Source: Bacillus sp. NTK034 (GTDB lineage Bacteria; Bacillota; Bacilli; Bacillales; Cytobacillaceae). From it: a stretch of 64,000 nucleotides of DNA. The stretch lies in assembly GCF_017303275.1 (NCBI RefSeq), contig NZ_JAFKOJ010000002.1, forward strand, positions 744,001-808,000. Reading direction: 5' to 3'. Made by a program: the position numbers and the translations under genes. Within the stretch, counting starts at the first letter, position 1; every line of letters begins with the position of its first letter. A model generated the notes under the pieces. The model did no database searches. It saw nothing but the letters and a program-made list of their open reading frames with translations, and was not told the origin of the DNA. This document shows, one piece after another, positions 1 through 8,377 of the stretch.

Positions 1-23
1 TTCCTGCAGCGAGGATGGATGAT

Positions 24-362
24 ATGAATACCCAGCCCTTTTTTTCCACTTTAATTGAGAGTTATTTTATTGCTTTCGGTGTTTTGATAGGAGGTTCAAT
101 CATTGGAGGCATGGCTGCTTTTCTGACAGGAAAGCCTCCTTTAAATCAAATCTTCCAGATTTCCAATATGATACGCATTTGGGCTATCATTGCAGCAATC
201 GGAGGAACCTTTGATACAGTTTACAGTTTTGAAAGAGGTGTCATGGACGGACAGACAAAGGATATATTTAAACAATTCATGCTGATTCTTTCTGCTCTCG
301 GAGGGGCCCAGACAGGCGCCATGCTTATTAACTGGCTGACTCAGGAGAACATTTCAGCATGA
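24..362 (+). CDS. ytrH: Sporulation membrane protein YtrH
   Basis: Small integral membrane protein of about 112 residues with three hydrophobic segments (roughly residues 10-35, 50-65 and 85-105) and Gly-rich packing stretches (IGGSIIGG). It matches the YtrH family, which in B. subtilis is made in the mother cell under sigma-E and is needed for full spore heat resistance; its molecular role is unknown. The ATG at 15 directly abuts GAGG at 11-14, so the in-frame ATG at 24, nine bases from GAGG, is the better start. Its stop overlaps the ytrI start by four bases (ATGA), indicating a coupled operon. The promoter lies before the window. Identification is from recall of the family. Confidence 0.85.
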   Translation: MNTQPFFSTLIESYFIAFGVLIGGSIIGGMAAFLTGKPPLNQIFQISNMIRIWAIIAAIGGTFDTVYSFERGVMDGQTKDIFKQFMLILSALGGAQTGAMLINWLTQENISA

Positions 363-859
363 GGATACCGCCTTACTACCGATTGCCATCCTGGCAGCGC
401 TTTTTAGCAGGAATGGCCATAGGGGGCATCATCAGCTGGTTTATTTTTTTATTTGTTTTTGGGCAATGGCAGGAGAGATACAGCAAAGAAATCAAGCTTC
501 AAAAGGATGCTATTTATGAATTGGAAAAAGATAAGGAAATCTGGCAGGAGGAATTTAAAAAACTAAATAAAGAAAACCAGAAAAAACTGACTGTCCAGGA
601 TATTTCCATTAAAATTGTCAACAGCGAAAAATATAAACTGGATTCCTTCAGTGTTTTTCAGCTGGAAGATGAAATAAAAGAGGATATTAGCATGATGGTT
701 GCCAAAGACATCGATACTGTTTATAAAAGCAGCGAATTGATCGAGAAAATAATAGAAAATAAAACACATCGGGTAAATGAAAAGAGATACCGGGTGGAAA
801 TTAAAGAACTGGTCATCTATACAACCGTCTCAATTGAATTGAATATTATGCTGGATTAA
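359..859 (+). CDS. ytrI: Sporulation membrane protein YtrI
   Basis: A 166-residue protein with one N-terminal membrane helix (about residues 15-35, FLAGMAIGGIISWFIFLFVF). A charged coiled-coil region (about 40-85, rich in Lys and Glu) follows, and then an extracytoplasmic domain. It is the usual partner of YtrH in Bacillus, a sigma-E-controlled pair of unknown mechanism required for normal spore formation. The start is fixed by the 4-bp ATGA overlap with ytrH. A strong hairpin follows immediately and ends the two-gene operon against the convergent nrnA. Confidence 0.85.
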   Translation: MRIPPYYRLPSWQRFLAGMAIGGIISWFIFLFVFGQWQERYSKEIKLQKDAIYELEKDKEIWQEEFKKLNKENQKKLTVQDISIKIVNSEKYKLDSFSVFQLEDEIKEDISMMVAKDIDTVYKSSELIEKIIENKTHRVNEKRYRVEIKELVIYTTVSIELNIMLD

Positions 860-860
860 T

Positions 861-882
861 GCCCGGCTTTTGCCGGGCATTA
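861..882. terminator. Bidirectional terminator ytrI / nrnA
   Basis: GCCCGGC-TTTT-GCCGGGC forms a perfect 7-bp stem one base after the ytrI stop. It is followed by AT-rich sequence on both sides and serves the convergent nrnA as well. Confidence 0.75.
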
Positions 883-890
883 TATTTTAG

Positions 891-1826
891 TCAGCTTTGG
901 CAGACATCCTCCAAATCTCTTACAACCGATTCCATCTCTTCCCATGAATAAATGGAAGCTCCGGCAGCAAGAGGATGTCCTCCTCCTTTGTACTTCCTTG
1001 CAATTTCATTAATTATCGGACCCTTCGAGCGGAACCGCACACGGATTTGATCGCTTTCTTCAATAAAGAAAACCCATGCTTTTATTCCCTTCACATCGCC
1101 AAGAGTGCTTACAAGCAGGGAAGCTTTAGAAGGCACTGCCTGAAATTCTTCGAGCAATTCTTTTTTCAGGATCATTACAGCAGCCCCGCTGTCTCTCATT
1201 TCAAAGTTCTGCAGCACATAGCCCTTCAATTTAACAATATTTGCATCCAGCTCGTACATTTTATCAAACAGTTCCGGCCGTGAAAAATTATAGTGAATCA
1301 GTTCACCTGCATATGAAAATGTCTTTTCGGTCGTGCTTGGATAGAGGAAACGGCCGGTGTCCCCTACTATTCCGGCAAATAACAATCTAGCCGCTTCATC
1401 AGACATTTTCAGGCCCTGATCTTTGCCGAAAAGATAAAACTCATAAATCATTTCACTGGTAGAGCTTGCGTCCGTATCAACCCACATCATATCTCCATAC
1501 GGATCCATATTAGGGTGATGATCAATTTTGATCAGTTTATTACCAGCTCCATATCTATGATCACATATCCGTTCCGCATTTGCTGTATCACAAACAATGA
1601 CCAGCGCCCCATTATATGTATCATCAGATACTTCATCCAGCCTTCTCATATAATGAAGTGTTTCTTCTTCCTTCCCGACAGTGAAGATCGATTTTTCAGG
1701 GAATGAAGCCTTCAGGATTTCAGCAAGGCCTCCCTGTGAACCATATGCATCTGGATCAGGACGGACATGCCGATGAATAATGATTGTTTCATATTTTTTA
1801 ATTTCATCAAGTATCTTCTGTTTCAT
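891..1826 (-). CDS. nrnA: Bifunctional oligoribonuclease / pAp phosphatase NrnA
   Basis: A 311-residue DHH-family phosphoesterase. NrnA degrades 2-5 nt RNA leftovers and converts 3'-phosphoadenosine 5'-phosphate to AMP, replacing Orn and CysQ in Firmicutes. Visible motifs are an N-terminal metal-binding motif HRHVRPDPDA near residue 20, CDTANAE near 80, KIDHHPN (the DHH motif) near 100, and the DHHA1 motif GGGHPLAAGA near the C terminus. The ATG follows AAAGGAGC by five bases. It is a stand-alone gene, convergent with ytrI and divergent from ytpI. Length and motifs agree with B. subtilis NrnA (YtqI). Confidence 0.93.
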   Translation of the reverse strand: MKQKILDEIKKYETIIIHRHVRPDPDAYGSQGGLAEILKASFPEKSIFTVGKEEETLHYMRRLDEVSDDTYNGALVIVCDTANAERICDHRYGAGNKLIKIDHHPNMDPYGDMMWVDTDASSTSEMIYEFYLFGKDQGLKMSDEAARLLFAGIVGDTGRFLYPSTTEKTFSYAGELIHYNFSRPELFDKMYELDANIVKLKGYVLQNFEMRDSGAAVMILKKELLEEFQAVPSKASLLVSTLGDVKGIKAWVFFIEESDQIRVRFRSKGPIINEIARKYKGGGHPLAAGASIYSWEEMESVVRDLEDVCQS

Positions 1827-1966
1827 GGCGCGCTCCTTTTTTCTGAATACTACTTTATTTTTACCATATCATCGTGAAAAGAAAAAGAAAACACAGCACG
1901 CTTATGGCAATTTTTTAATAATGCAGGTAGAATAATAAGAGATTGTCGAAATTTGGAGGTTATGAG

Positions 1967-2272
1967 ATGCCTATCTTTGTTATCCTGATTATTCTCTCTT
2001 TTTCTTTCTATATTTTCTACAAAGTTAAATTCTTCAGAAGCAGACAGCCGGCTGAAAGACAATGGATATCAGCAAAGTCCAGGATTGCGCTCGGATCATT
2101 TGTCGCGATTTTTGGCCTTAATCAGCTGTTTTTATACAACACAACAACAGCTCTCATTGTGGGAATTGTGTTTATCCTTATTGGGGGATTGAGTATTTGG
2201 GGCGGTATAAAAGCATATAAATATTACATGCCTCATGCTGCAAAAGAAGCTGAGGAAGCTAGGAAGAATTAA
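1967..2272 (+). CDS. ytpI: Small membrane protein YtpI
   Basis: A 101-residue protein with three predicted membrane helices (about residues 3-20, 40-58 and 62-82) and a charged C terminus (AAKEAEEARKN). It resembles the YtpI family found beside nrnA and ytoI in Bacillus; no function is established. The open frame extends upstream, but GGAGG lies seven bases before the ATG at 1967, so that start is chosen. It is followed by a terminator shared with the convergent ytoI. Confidence 0.8.
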   Translation: MPIFVILIILSFSFYIFYKVKFFRSRQPAERQWISAKSRIALGSFVAIFGLNQLFLYNTTTALIVGIVFILIGGLSIWGGIKAYKYYMPHAAKEAEEARKN

Positions 2273-2302
2273 ATTTTACCGGACTTCCGAAAATGTCCTG
2301 CA

Positions 2303-2332
2303 AAAAAGCCGTTCAATTGCGAACGGCTTTTT
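2303..2332. terminator. Bidirectional terminator ytpI / ytoI
   Basis: Stem AAAAAGCCGTTC / GAACGGCTTTTT with a short AATTGC loop lies between the convergent genes and has T-runs on both strands. Confidence 0.85.
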
Positions 2333-2345
2333 CTTCATTTCTCTC

Positions 2346-3665
2346 TTAATGCCTGTCAATAAGCTGGCACATCATCATCGCCTTGCCTACAAGGACACCT
2401 TCGTTAAAAACTTCAACATCTACTTTTCCGAACTTCCGTCCTACTTCCAATACTTTTGGATAGATCTCAAGCATACTGTCGATCTGAACAGGTTTAATAA
2501 AGTAGACCGTCATATTTTCAACTACGAGGTCACCTTTTTTATAGTTTCTTAACACTCTGTTTGCAGCTTCAGATACAATGGTTGTAAAGACTCCATAGGA
2601 AATTGTTCCGAGGTGGTTTGTCATCTGAGGAGTAACCTCACAGCGATAAACGTCATCCCCTTTTGTTTTTCCCCGTGTCATAACAAGCTGGTTGGTGACT
2701 ATATCGTCAATTGTTTCGCCCACCTGCGGCTGCCTTTGGATCATCTGCAGCGCCTTCAGCACATCCTGACGGCTAACAATCCCTTCGAGTTTATTCGCTT
2801 CATCTACCACAGGAAGCAATTCGATTCCTTCCCATACCATCATATGCGAGGAAGAAGCAACACTCGTTTTTCCGCCAACCGTCATTGGATTTTTGGTCAT
2901 TATTTTTTCAATAGGCGTTTCCTTTTCATGTCCCATAATATCCTTGGAAGTGACAACTCCCTGCACCTTCAGATTACTGTCGACAACCGGGAATCGGCTA
3001 TGGCCGGTTTCACGATTGTACGTTAGCCAATCCGCAATTGTATCGGTTGTTTTCAGGAAAATCGCTTCTTGCAGCGGAGTCAGGATGTCTTCAACGAGTA
3101 CAATCTCCTTTTTGATCAGCTGGTCATAAATAGCCCGATTGATCATAGTTGCCACTGTGAAGGTGTCATAGCTGCTTGAGATCACAGGAAGCTGCAGGTC
3201 GTCAGCAAGCTTTTTAACATGGTCTTCTGTATCAAAGCCCCCAGTAATTAACACAGCAGCCCCAGCCTTCAATGCCAGTTCGTGTGCCTGGGTCCGGTTT
3301 CCGACAATCAGCAGATTTCCGGCATCAGTGTATCTCATCATCGCTTCAAGCTTCATCGCTCCAATAACAAACTTGTTCAGTGTTTTATGGAGGCCGGCTC
3401 TTCCTCCGAGCACCTGGCCGTCAACGATATTAACAACTTCTGCAAAAGTAAGCTTCTCAATATTTTCTTTCTTTTTCCGCTCGATTCTTATTGTCCCAAC
3501 ACGTTCTATTGTACTGACATATCCCTTATTTTCAGCATCCTTAATCGCTCTGTATGCAGTCCCCTCACTCACAGCGAGCGCCTTGGCGATCTGTCTGACC
3601 GAAATTTTTTCTCCAATTGGCAGTTCATCAATGTATTGTAATATTTGCTCATGCTTAGTAGCCAA
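2346..3665 (-). CDS. ytoI: Multidomain regulator YtoI (HTH-DRTGG-CBS-CBS-hotdog)
   Basis: A protein of about 439 residues. An N-terminal GntR-like winged helix (about 1-65, SVRQIAKALAVSEGTAYRAI) is followed by a DRTGG-like domain (about 75-185), a CBS pair (about 190-310) and a C-terminal hotdog-fold domain (about 325-430). Adenosine nucleotides or acyl-CoA compounds are plausible ligands of these domains, but the true ligand and regulon are unknown. The frame can be read from a GTG at 3674, but this abuts GAGG. A TTG at 3665 sits six bases from the GAGGGTG site and gives the N terminus MATKHEQI, which is how I recall the B. subtilis protein starting. It is monocistronic or leads weakly into the small gene downstream. 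Confidence 0.85.
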   Translation of the reverse strand: MATKHEQILQYIDELPIGEKISVRQIAKALAVSEGTAYRAIKDAENKGYVSTIERVGTIRIERKKKENIEKLTFAEVVNIVDGQVLGGRAGLHKTLNKFVIGAMKLEAMMRYTDAGNLLIVGNRTQAHELALKAGAAVLITGGFDTEDHVKKLADDLQLPVISSSYDTFTVATMINRAIYDQLIKKEIVLVEDILTPLQEAIFLKTTDTIADWLTYNRETGHSRFPVVDSNLKVQGVVTSKDIMGHEKETPIEKIMTKNPMTVGGKTSVASSSHMMVWEGIELLPVVDEANKLEGIVSRQDVLKALQMIQRQPQVGETIDDIVTNQLVMTRGKTKGDDVYRCEVTPQMTNHLGTISYGVFTTIVSEAANRVLRNYKKGDLVVENMTVYFIKPVQIDSMLEIYPKVLEVGRKFGKVDVEVFNEGVLVGKAMMMCQLIDRH

Positions 3666-3749
3666 GACTTTCACCCTCTACAAATTATTCCTTATTTTTC
3701 ATTATAAGGGTAAAGAGGCCTTGATACAATTGACTCCGGGAATCTTAAA

Positions 3750-3998
3750 TTATCTGCCGAAGGAGCGCACCCGCTTCCTGTCTGCCATTTTTCGCACCTG
3801 CTTCCCCGAAGCAGCCGCTTTTTTCGGGGCAAACAGCAATGCAGTCAAGTTTCCTGCAATAACAAAAAGGGCAAGGGCCAGCCAGCTGATGGCAAAGATC
3901 CCTTCAGTCCCTCCATTAAACACACCCATTCTTGGAGCGGCATAATAAAGCATCAAGCCGCACAGCAGCAAACAGAGCAAATATCGGTTTTTATCCAA
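3750..3998 (-). CDS. Small two-helix membrane protein, unknown
   Basis: An 82-residue protein with two membrane helices (about 7-22 and 32-52) and a very basic tail (KKAAASGKQVRKMADRKRVRSFGR). The longest frame begins inside the repeat at 4071-4193, but AAAGGAGG lies eight bases before a TTG at 3998, so TTG is the likely start. It is preceded by ytkL and a repeat copy on the same strand. I do not recognise a named family. The basic tail suggests a cytoplasmic-face, nucleic-acid- or lipid-facing end, but this is only inference. Confidence 0.65.
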   Translation of the reverse strand: MDKNRYLLCLLLCGLMLYYAAPRMGVFNGGTEGIFAISWLALALFVIAGNLTALLFAPKKAAASGKQVRKMADRKRVRSFGR

Positions 3999-4070
3999 TT
4001 TAGTTTCCTCCTTTATCCTATCCTCCCTAAAATGTATGCGGACAGGCTGGGAAAATGATTGGTTTCTAAA

Positions 4071-4193
4071 GAAAAGCGGAAGCGCCTTGCCCACCCCCGA
4101 CAAGCACAAGACGAACCTCTCAGAAAAGCGTTCTTTGCCTTTTTGGGAGGCTCGTCTTGTGACCTCGAGGGGGTAGGCGCTGGAGCTAGACAG
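4071..4193 (+). repeat. Dispersed palindromic repeat, copy 1 (long form)
   Basis: Begins GAAAAGCGGAAGCGCC and ends GGCGCTGGAGCTAGACAG. The outer arms pair AGCGCCT with AGGCGCT and CCCCC with GGGGG. About 60 bases between the CCCCCGA and CCTCGAGG segments form a second hairpin (ACAAGACGA / TCGTCTTGT arms). Apart from that insert it is almost identical to the copy at 61891. It lies between ytkL and a small membrane protein gene, opposite to their direction. Confidence 0.85.
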
Positions 4194-4228
4194 TTATCTA
4201 ACTTCAGGATTTATACATTCCTCATTAA

Positions 4229-4257
4229 CAAACGCAGCCTCCATCAGAAGCTGCGTC
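4229..4257 (-). terminator. Terminator of ytkL
   Basis: On the minus strand ACGCAGC / GCTGCGT form a stem just after the ytkL stop, followed by TTTGTT. Confidence 0.7.
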
Positions 4258-4263
4258 TTCATA

Positions 4264-4944
4264 TTACAATTCGATTGATTCTCCTGCTTCCAGCACCTGC
4301 CCGACTCCTGTCTCCAGCATGCTGATGAATTTATGCGGATCCTGCTTGATTGGCGGGAACGTGTTGAAGTGAATCGGAACCACCTTTTTGGCGCCAAGCA
4401 GTTCTGCTGCGTATGCTGCATCATCCGGCCCCATGGTAAAGTTATCTCCGATTGGCAGAAATGCCAGATCGATTGGATGACGGTCGCCGATTAACTTCAT
4501 GTCAGAGAAAAGCCCTGTATCCCCAGCATGGTAAATCGTTTTTCCTTCTAGAGTAATAAGCACACCGGCAGGCATTCCCAGGTAGATAATCTCGTTATTT
4601 TCTGTCTCAAGGCCTGTTCCATGAAAGGCAGGTGTCAGCTTCACTCTGCCAAAATCAAAGTCATATCCCCCGCCGATAGACATCCCGTGAGCATTGACAC
4701 CCTGCCAGCCCAAATAGGTGGCAAGCTCAAAATTTGCAATAACAAGAGAGTCATTGCGCTTTGCCAGTTCAATCGTGTCCCCAAGATGGTCACCATGTCC
4801 ATGGGTGACAATAATGACGTCCGGCTTCTGATCCTCAGCTTTTAAGTCTGTCAAATCATTCCCGGTAATAAAGGGATCTATTAAGATGGTTTTTCCCTGT
4901 GATTCGATTTTCACTACGGCATGTCCATGAAATGATACTTTCAA
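4264..4944 (-). CDS. ytkL: UPF0173 metal-dependent hydrolase YtkL
   Basis: A 226-residue metallo-beta-lactamase-fold protein. The metal-binding motif [10 protein letters not shown] is near residue 48, followed by HAGDTGLF, and [10 protein letters not shown] lies toward the C terminus. These are the signatures of the UPF0173 family, whose natural substrate is not known. The start is TTG at 4944, seven bases after GAGAGGAG; no closer in-frame ATG precedes the conserved [10 protein letters not shown] strand. It is divergent from the M24 peptidase gene and has its own terminator. Confidence 0.9.
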   Translation of the reverse strand: MKVSFHGHAVVKIESQGKTILIDPFITGNDLTDLKAEDQKPDVIIVTHGHGDHLGDTIELAKRNDSLVIANFELATYLGWQGVNAHGMSIGGGYDFDFGRVKLTPAFHGTGLETENNEIIYLGMPAGVLITLEGKTIYHAGDTGLFSDMKLIGDRHPIDLAFLPIGDNFTMGPDDAAYAAELLGAKKVVPIHFNTFPPIKQDPHKFISMLETGVGQVLEAGESIEL

Positions 4945-5106
4945 TTTTATGCTCCTCTCTAATTTTAAGTTATGTAAGTTACTTCAACGAAAAACAAGTT
5001 ATTCCTGCTTTCTTTTGATATATACCCGAATTGGCAATCTTTAAAAAGTTTACAATTTCTTATTTAGTTGCTACTCTCAGAGTATTAGTATATAAGGAGG
5101 TTCACT

Positions 5107-6204
5107 ATGAATAATAGATTGCAGAAACTATCTCATTGGATGAAAGAAAATGATATCCAGGCCAGTTTTGTAACATCGCCGGATAATGTTTTTTATTTAA
5201 GCGGTTTTTTAAGCGACCCTCATGAACGTTTGCTTGGATTGGCTGTTTTCCAGGAAGAAGAGCCTTTCCTCGTATGTCCGGCCATGGAAAAAGAAGATGC
5301 CAAAAAAGCCGGCTGGACCCATGAAATTATTGGCTACAGCGATATTCAGAACCCGTGGGAATTTATTCAGACATCCATACATAAAAGAATTGGAAAAGTA
5401 AATAAAGCCGCCATTGAAAAAGAACATATGAATGTGGAGCGGTATGAAGCGATCTCCGGAATATTTAGCGGGGCTTCATTCGTTTCGGCAGAAGAAAAGC
5501 TGCAGCAGCTTCGTATGGTGAAAGATGAAAAAGAATTGGAAATCATCCGCGAAGCATGTGCCCTGGCCGATTTTGCGATTGAAACAGGATGCGCAGAGAT
5601 CCAGGAAGGAAAAACTGAACTGGATGTTCTAGCTGCCGTAGAATATGCGTTAAAGAAAAAAGGCGTTAACGAAATGTCTTTTTCTACCATGGTCCTGACG
5701 GGGGCTAACGGAGCTTCCCCTCATGGTACACCAGGAATGACAAAGATTCAAAAAGGGGATTTAGTCCTATTTGACCTTGGAGTTGTCTGGAATGGCTACT
5801 GCTCAGATATTACCAGGACTGTGGCTTACGGTGATATCAATGATAAACAAAAAGAAATTTATGATACGGTCTTAAAAGCTCAGCTTGCAGCTGTGGAAGC
5901 GAGCAAGCCGGGGGTCACTTGTGCAGCTATTGACCTGACAGCAAGAAACCTGATAGCAGAAGCCGGCTACGGCGACTATTTTCCTCATCGATTGGGCCAT
6001 GGACTTGGTGTGAGTGTTCATGAATATCCTTCATTAACAGAAACAAACTCACTTTTGCTTGAAGAAGGAATGGTCTTCACCATCGAGCCGGGAATCTATG
6101 TCCCGGGTGTTGCCGGAGTGCGGATTGAAGATGACCTTGCTGTAACAGCAGACGGAGTTGAAATTTTAACCAAGTTCCCGAAAGAACTTCAGATTATTAA
6201 ATAG
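5107..6204 (+). CDS. M24-family Xaa-Pro dipeptidase/aminopeptidase
   Basis: A 365-residue pita-bread metallopeptidase. The N-terminal creatinase-like domain spans about 1-130 and the catalytic domain about 140-365. Dinuclear metal ligands are visible in DLGVVWNGYCSDITRT (two Asp), GHGLGVSVHEYP (His), FTIEPGIYVPG (Glu) and GVRIEDDLAVT (Glu). It should cleave X-Pro bonds in the cytoplasm. It is close to the Bacillus YkvY/PepQ-type proteins, so PepQ or an aminopeptidase P are both possible and no symbol is given. AAGGAGG lies seven bases before the ATG. Its terminator is at 6225-6258. Confidence 0.88.
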   Translation: MNNRLQKLSHWMKENDIQASFVTSPDNVFYLSGFLSDPHERLLGLAVFQEEEPFLVCPAMEKEDAKKAGWTHEIIGYSDIQNPWEFIQTSIHKRIGKVNKAAIEKEHMNVERYEAISGIFSGASFVSAEEKLQQLRMVKDEKELEIIREACALADFAIETGCAEIQEGKTELDVLAAVEYALKKKGVNEMSFSTMVLTGANGASPHGTPGMTKIQKGDLVLFDLGVVWNGYCSDITRTVAYGDINDKQKEIYDTVLKAQLAAVEASKPGVTCAAIDLTARNLIAEAGYGDYFPHRLGHGLGVSVHEYPSLTETNSLLLEEGMVFTIEPGIYVPGVAGVRIEDDLAVTADGVEILTKFPKELQIIK

Positions 6205-6224
6205 AAACCTGAACAAGATTCCAC

Positions 6225-6258
6225 AGAAAATCCGGAGCTGCCCAGCACCGGATTTTCT
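6225..6258 (+). terminator. Terminator after the M24 peptidase
   Basis: AGAAAATCCGG and CCGGATTTTCT form an 11-bp perfect stem 20 bases after the stop codon. Confidence 0.75.
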
Positions 6259-6267
6259 ATAAAATAA

Positions 6268-6332
6268 GTGTCTGGCTCCAGGTGCCATCGGCTCGAGGTC
6301 ATAAGCCGATAAGCTGGCGCCTACCGCTTTTC
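6268..6332 (-). repeat. Dispersed palindromic repeat, copy 2
   Basis: Read on the minus strand it begins GGAAAAGCGGTAGGCGCC and ends GGAGCCAGACAC. The inner arms ATCGGCTT... / ...GAGCCGAT also pair. It starts at the base immediately after the ald TAG stop, in the same orientation as ald, and may act as its 3' untranslated hairpin. Confidence 0.7.
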
Positions 6333-7454
6333 CTATAGCTGTTCCAATTGTGTTCCCGTATCTGAATAGTCAAGGTTATGGGCCTCAGCTACCGCCTTGT
6401 ATGTCACATAGCCATTTAATGTATTAACTCCCTTTAATAAAGCCTCATTATCCAGACATGCCTGCTTGTAGCCTTTATTCGCAATTTGTACTGCATAAGG
6501 CACCGTCACGTTGGTCAGTGCAAGTGTTGATGTTCTGGGAACTGCTCCCGGCATGTTAGCTACCGCATAATGAACTACGCCATGTTTTTCATATGTGGGA
6601 TTGTCATGGGTAGTAATTCGATCCGTTGTTTCAAAAATCCCTCCCTGATCGATTGCGATATCCACGATAACAGAACCAGGGCTCATCGTTTTGATCATTT
6701 CCTCTGTGACAAGCTTAGGAGCTTTTGCACCCGGAATCAGTACAGCTCCAATCACGAGGTCTGAATCCTTAACAGCTTCAGCGATATTGTAAGGATTTGA
6801 GATTAATGTTGTTACTTCTTTTCCAAAGATATCATCAAGCTGCCTAAGGCGATCCGGATTCAAATCGATCATAGTCACCCTAGCCCCAAGGCCTATTGCC
6901 ATTTTTGCCGCATTGGTTCCTGCAACCCCGCCGCCGATAATGGTAACATTTCCCCGTTGCACCCCTGGTACCCCCGAAAGCAGGATTCCTTTTCCTCCAT
7001 GTATTTTTTCTAAAAATTGAGCTCCTACTTGAGCTGCCATTCTCCCGGCCACTTCACTCATTGGAGTCAATAGAGGCAAAGTCCGGTTGGGAAGCTGAAC
7101 TGTTTCATATGCGATGCCCGCTACTTTCTTATCAATTAAAGCACTTGTCAAATCAGGTTCAGCAGCCAAATGCAGATATGTAAAGAGAATTAACCCTTCC
7201 CGAAAATATACATATTCGCCCGGTATCGGCTCTTTTACCTTCATGACCATATCCATTGACCATGCCTCTTCTGCAGTATGAACAATATGTGCACCCGCAC
7301 TCATATAGTCGTTATCCGAAAAACCGGAACCAGTCCCGGCACCCGCTTCGATATAGACTTCATGTCCAAATTGGATGAGATTCATAACACCAGCAGGGGT
7401 CATAGCAACCCTGTTTTCATTGTTTTTTACTTCCTTTGGAACTCCGATACGCAT
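6333..7454 (-). CDS. ald: Alanine dehydrogenase
   Basis: A 373-residue NAD-dependent enzyme converting L-alanine to pyruvate and ammonia. In sporulating bacilli it feeds carbon and nitrogen into the cell. It starts [20 protein letters not shown], the substrate-binding start of the Ald/PNT family. The Rossmann motif [18 protein letters not shown] lies near residue 175 and the conserved DIAIDQGG near 270. GGAGG is eight bases before the ATG. It is single, with a repeat hairpin in place of a conventional U-tract terminator directly after the stop. Confidence 0.95.
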   Translation of the reverse strand: MRIGVPKEVKNNENRVAMTPAGVMNLIQFGHEVYIEAGAGTGSGFSDNDYMSAGAHIVHTAEEAWSMDMVMKVKEPIPGEYVYFREGLILFTYLHLAAEPDLTSALIDKKVAGIAYETVQLPNRTLPLLTPMSEVAGRMAAQVGAQFLEKIHGGKGILLSGVPGVQRGNVTIIGGGVAGTNAAKMAIGLGARVTMIDLNPDRLRQLDDIFGKEVTTLISNPYNIAEAVKDSDLVIGAVLIPGAKAPKLVTEEMIKTMSPGSVIVDIAIDQGGIFETTDRITTHDNPTYEKHGVVHYAVANMPGAVPRTSTLALTNVTVPYAVQIANKGYKQACLDNEALLKGVNTLNGYVTYKAVAEAHNLDYSDTGTQLEQL

Positions 7455-7574
7455 GCTGCATACCTCCGTATTTTAAGTGATATACCTATTAACTTTATAT
7501 GGCTATTTGAGGGAAAAGTATACAACAGCTTTGCCCATTTTTTTCTCTTTACCCTTTATTGACAAATCCTCATT

Positions 7575-7604
7575 AAAAAAGCTCTCATGTTCCTATGAGA
7601 GCTT
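7575..7604 (-). terminator. Terminator of the 57-aa gene
   Basis: On the minus strand AAGCTCTCAT / ATGAGAGCTT form a stem and TTTTTT follows, seven bases after the stop of the small gene at 7611. Confidence 0.85.
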
Positions 7605-7610
7605 GCTTTC

Positions 7611-7784
7611 TTATTGCAGATTGCCTTCATTCCGTTCGTGAGCCTCCATGTCAAACTCGGCATTCGGCTGATCAATAACACCGCTGTTATAAGCGTTCAT
7701 GATTTGTGCGCTAACTTCATTTGTACCCTGCTCATCAAAAAAATACGCAGACCCTGCTTTCGGTTCTCTCTTTTCCATTTTCAT
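7611..7784 (-). CDS. 57-aa hypothetical protein
   Basis: Translating the minus strand gives a 57-residue acidic, soluble peptide starting MKMEKREPKAGSAYFF, with EQGTNEVSAQIMNAYNSG in the middle and ending AHERNEGNLQ. AAAGGAG lies upstream. The first ATG (7784) is three bases from GGAG and the second (7778) nine bases, so the second may be the real start. A strong terminator follows, so this is a complete independent transcription unit between ald and the divergent usp gene. I do not recognise a family. The sequence has no membrane segment or cysteines. Confidence 0.7.
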   Translation of the reverse strand: MKMEKREPKAGSAYFFDEQGTNEVSAQIMNAYNSGVIDQPNAEFDMEAHERNEGNLQ

Positions 7785-7887
7785 CTGCTCCTTTAATAAA
7801 TTTTCTTCAGCCTTACTATTGTTCGATTTTTTGTTACAGATATTCAGATTTTACAGCTGTATAATATAGGTAAAGGAGGAGATTCAA

Positions 7888-8343
7888 ATGGGCATGAAGT
7901 ATAAAAACATATTAGTCGCGGTAGATGGTTCAACGGAAGCAGAATGGGCTTTTAAAAAAGCAATAGAAATTGCGAAGCGCAATAACGCTTCCCTGGTATT
8001 GGCACATATCATTGATACCCGCACGTTTGCCACTGTTGAAGCCTATGACCGCACGATTGCAGAAAGAGCTGACCGTTTCGCAACAGAATTAATGGAAAAA
8101 TACAAAAGAACGGCAATGGATGCAGGCATAGAGAATGTAAATTATGAAGTCGATTATGGTTCCCCAAAAGTGAAGGTTCCAAAAGATATTGCAAGAAAGC
8201 ACAACGTCGACCTGATCATTTGCGGTGCAACAGGCATGAACGCAGTTGAACGTTTCATCATCGGCAGTGTATCTGAACATATTACCCGCTATGCCCGCTG
8301 TGATGTCCTCGTTGTCAGAACGGATAAAGAAGATGAAGAATAG
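7888..8343 (+). CDS. Universal stress protein, UspA family
   Basis: A 151-residue single Usp domain. It starts YKNILVAVDGSTEAEWAFKKA and ends with the ATP-binding signature GATGMNAVERFIIGSVSEHI (G-2x-G-9x-G-S type), so an ATP-binding form is expected. Family members support survival under starvation or energy stress, but the exact role here is unknown. GGAGGAG is six bases before the ATG, and TATAAT at 7860-7865 is a candidate -10 box. The gene ends in a terminator shared with argH. Confidence 0.9.
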   Translation: MGMKYKNILVAVDGSTEAEWAFKKAIEIAKRNNASLVLAHIIDTRTFATVEAYDRTIAERADRFATELMEKYKRTAMDAGIENVNYEVDYGSPKVKVPKDIARKHNVDLIICGATGMNAVERFIIGSVSEHITRYARCDVLVVRTDKEDEE

Positions 8344-8377
8344 AAAAATGGCGCTGCAGAAGGCAGCGCCATTTTTC
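8342..8377. terminator. Bidirectional terminator usp / argH
   Basis: GAAAAATGGCGCTGC / GCAGCGCCATTTTTC form a 15-bp stem that overlaps the usp stop and reaches the argH stop. Confidence 0.9.

Noticed and set aside
975-1283. Plus-strand open frame of 102 codons within nrnA
   Set aside because: Antisense shadow of a well-conserved gene; no ribosome site and no recognisable protein.
4071-4193. Repeat copy 1 as a coding or insertion-sequence fragment
   Set aside because: No coding potential; its sequence is explained by the dispersed hairpin family.
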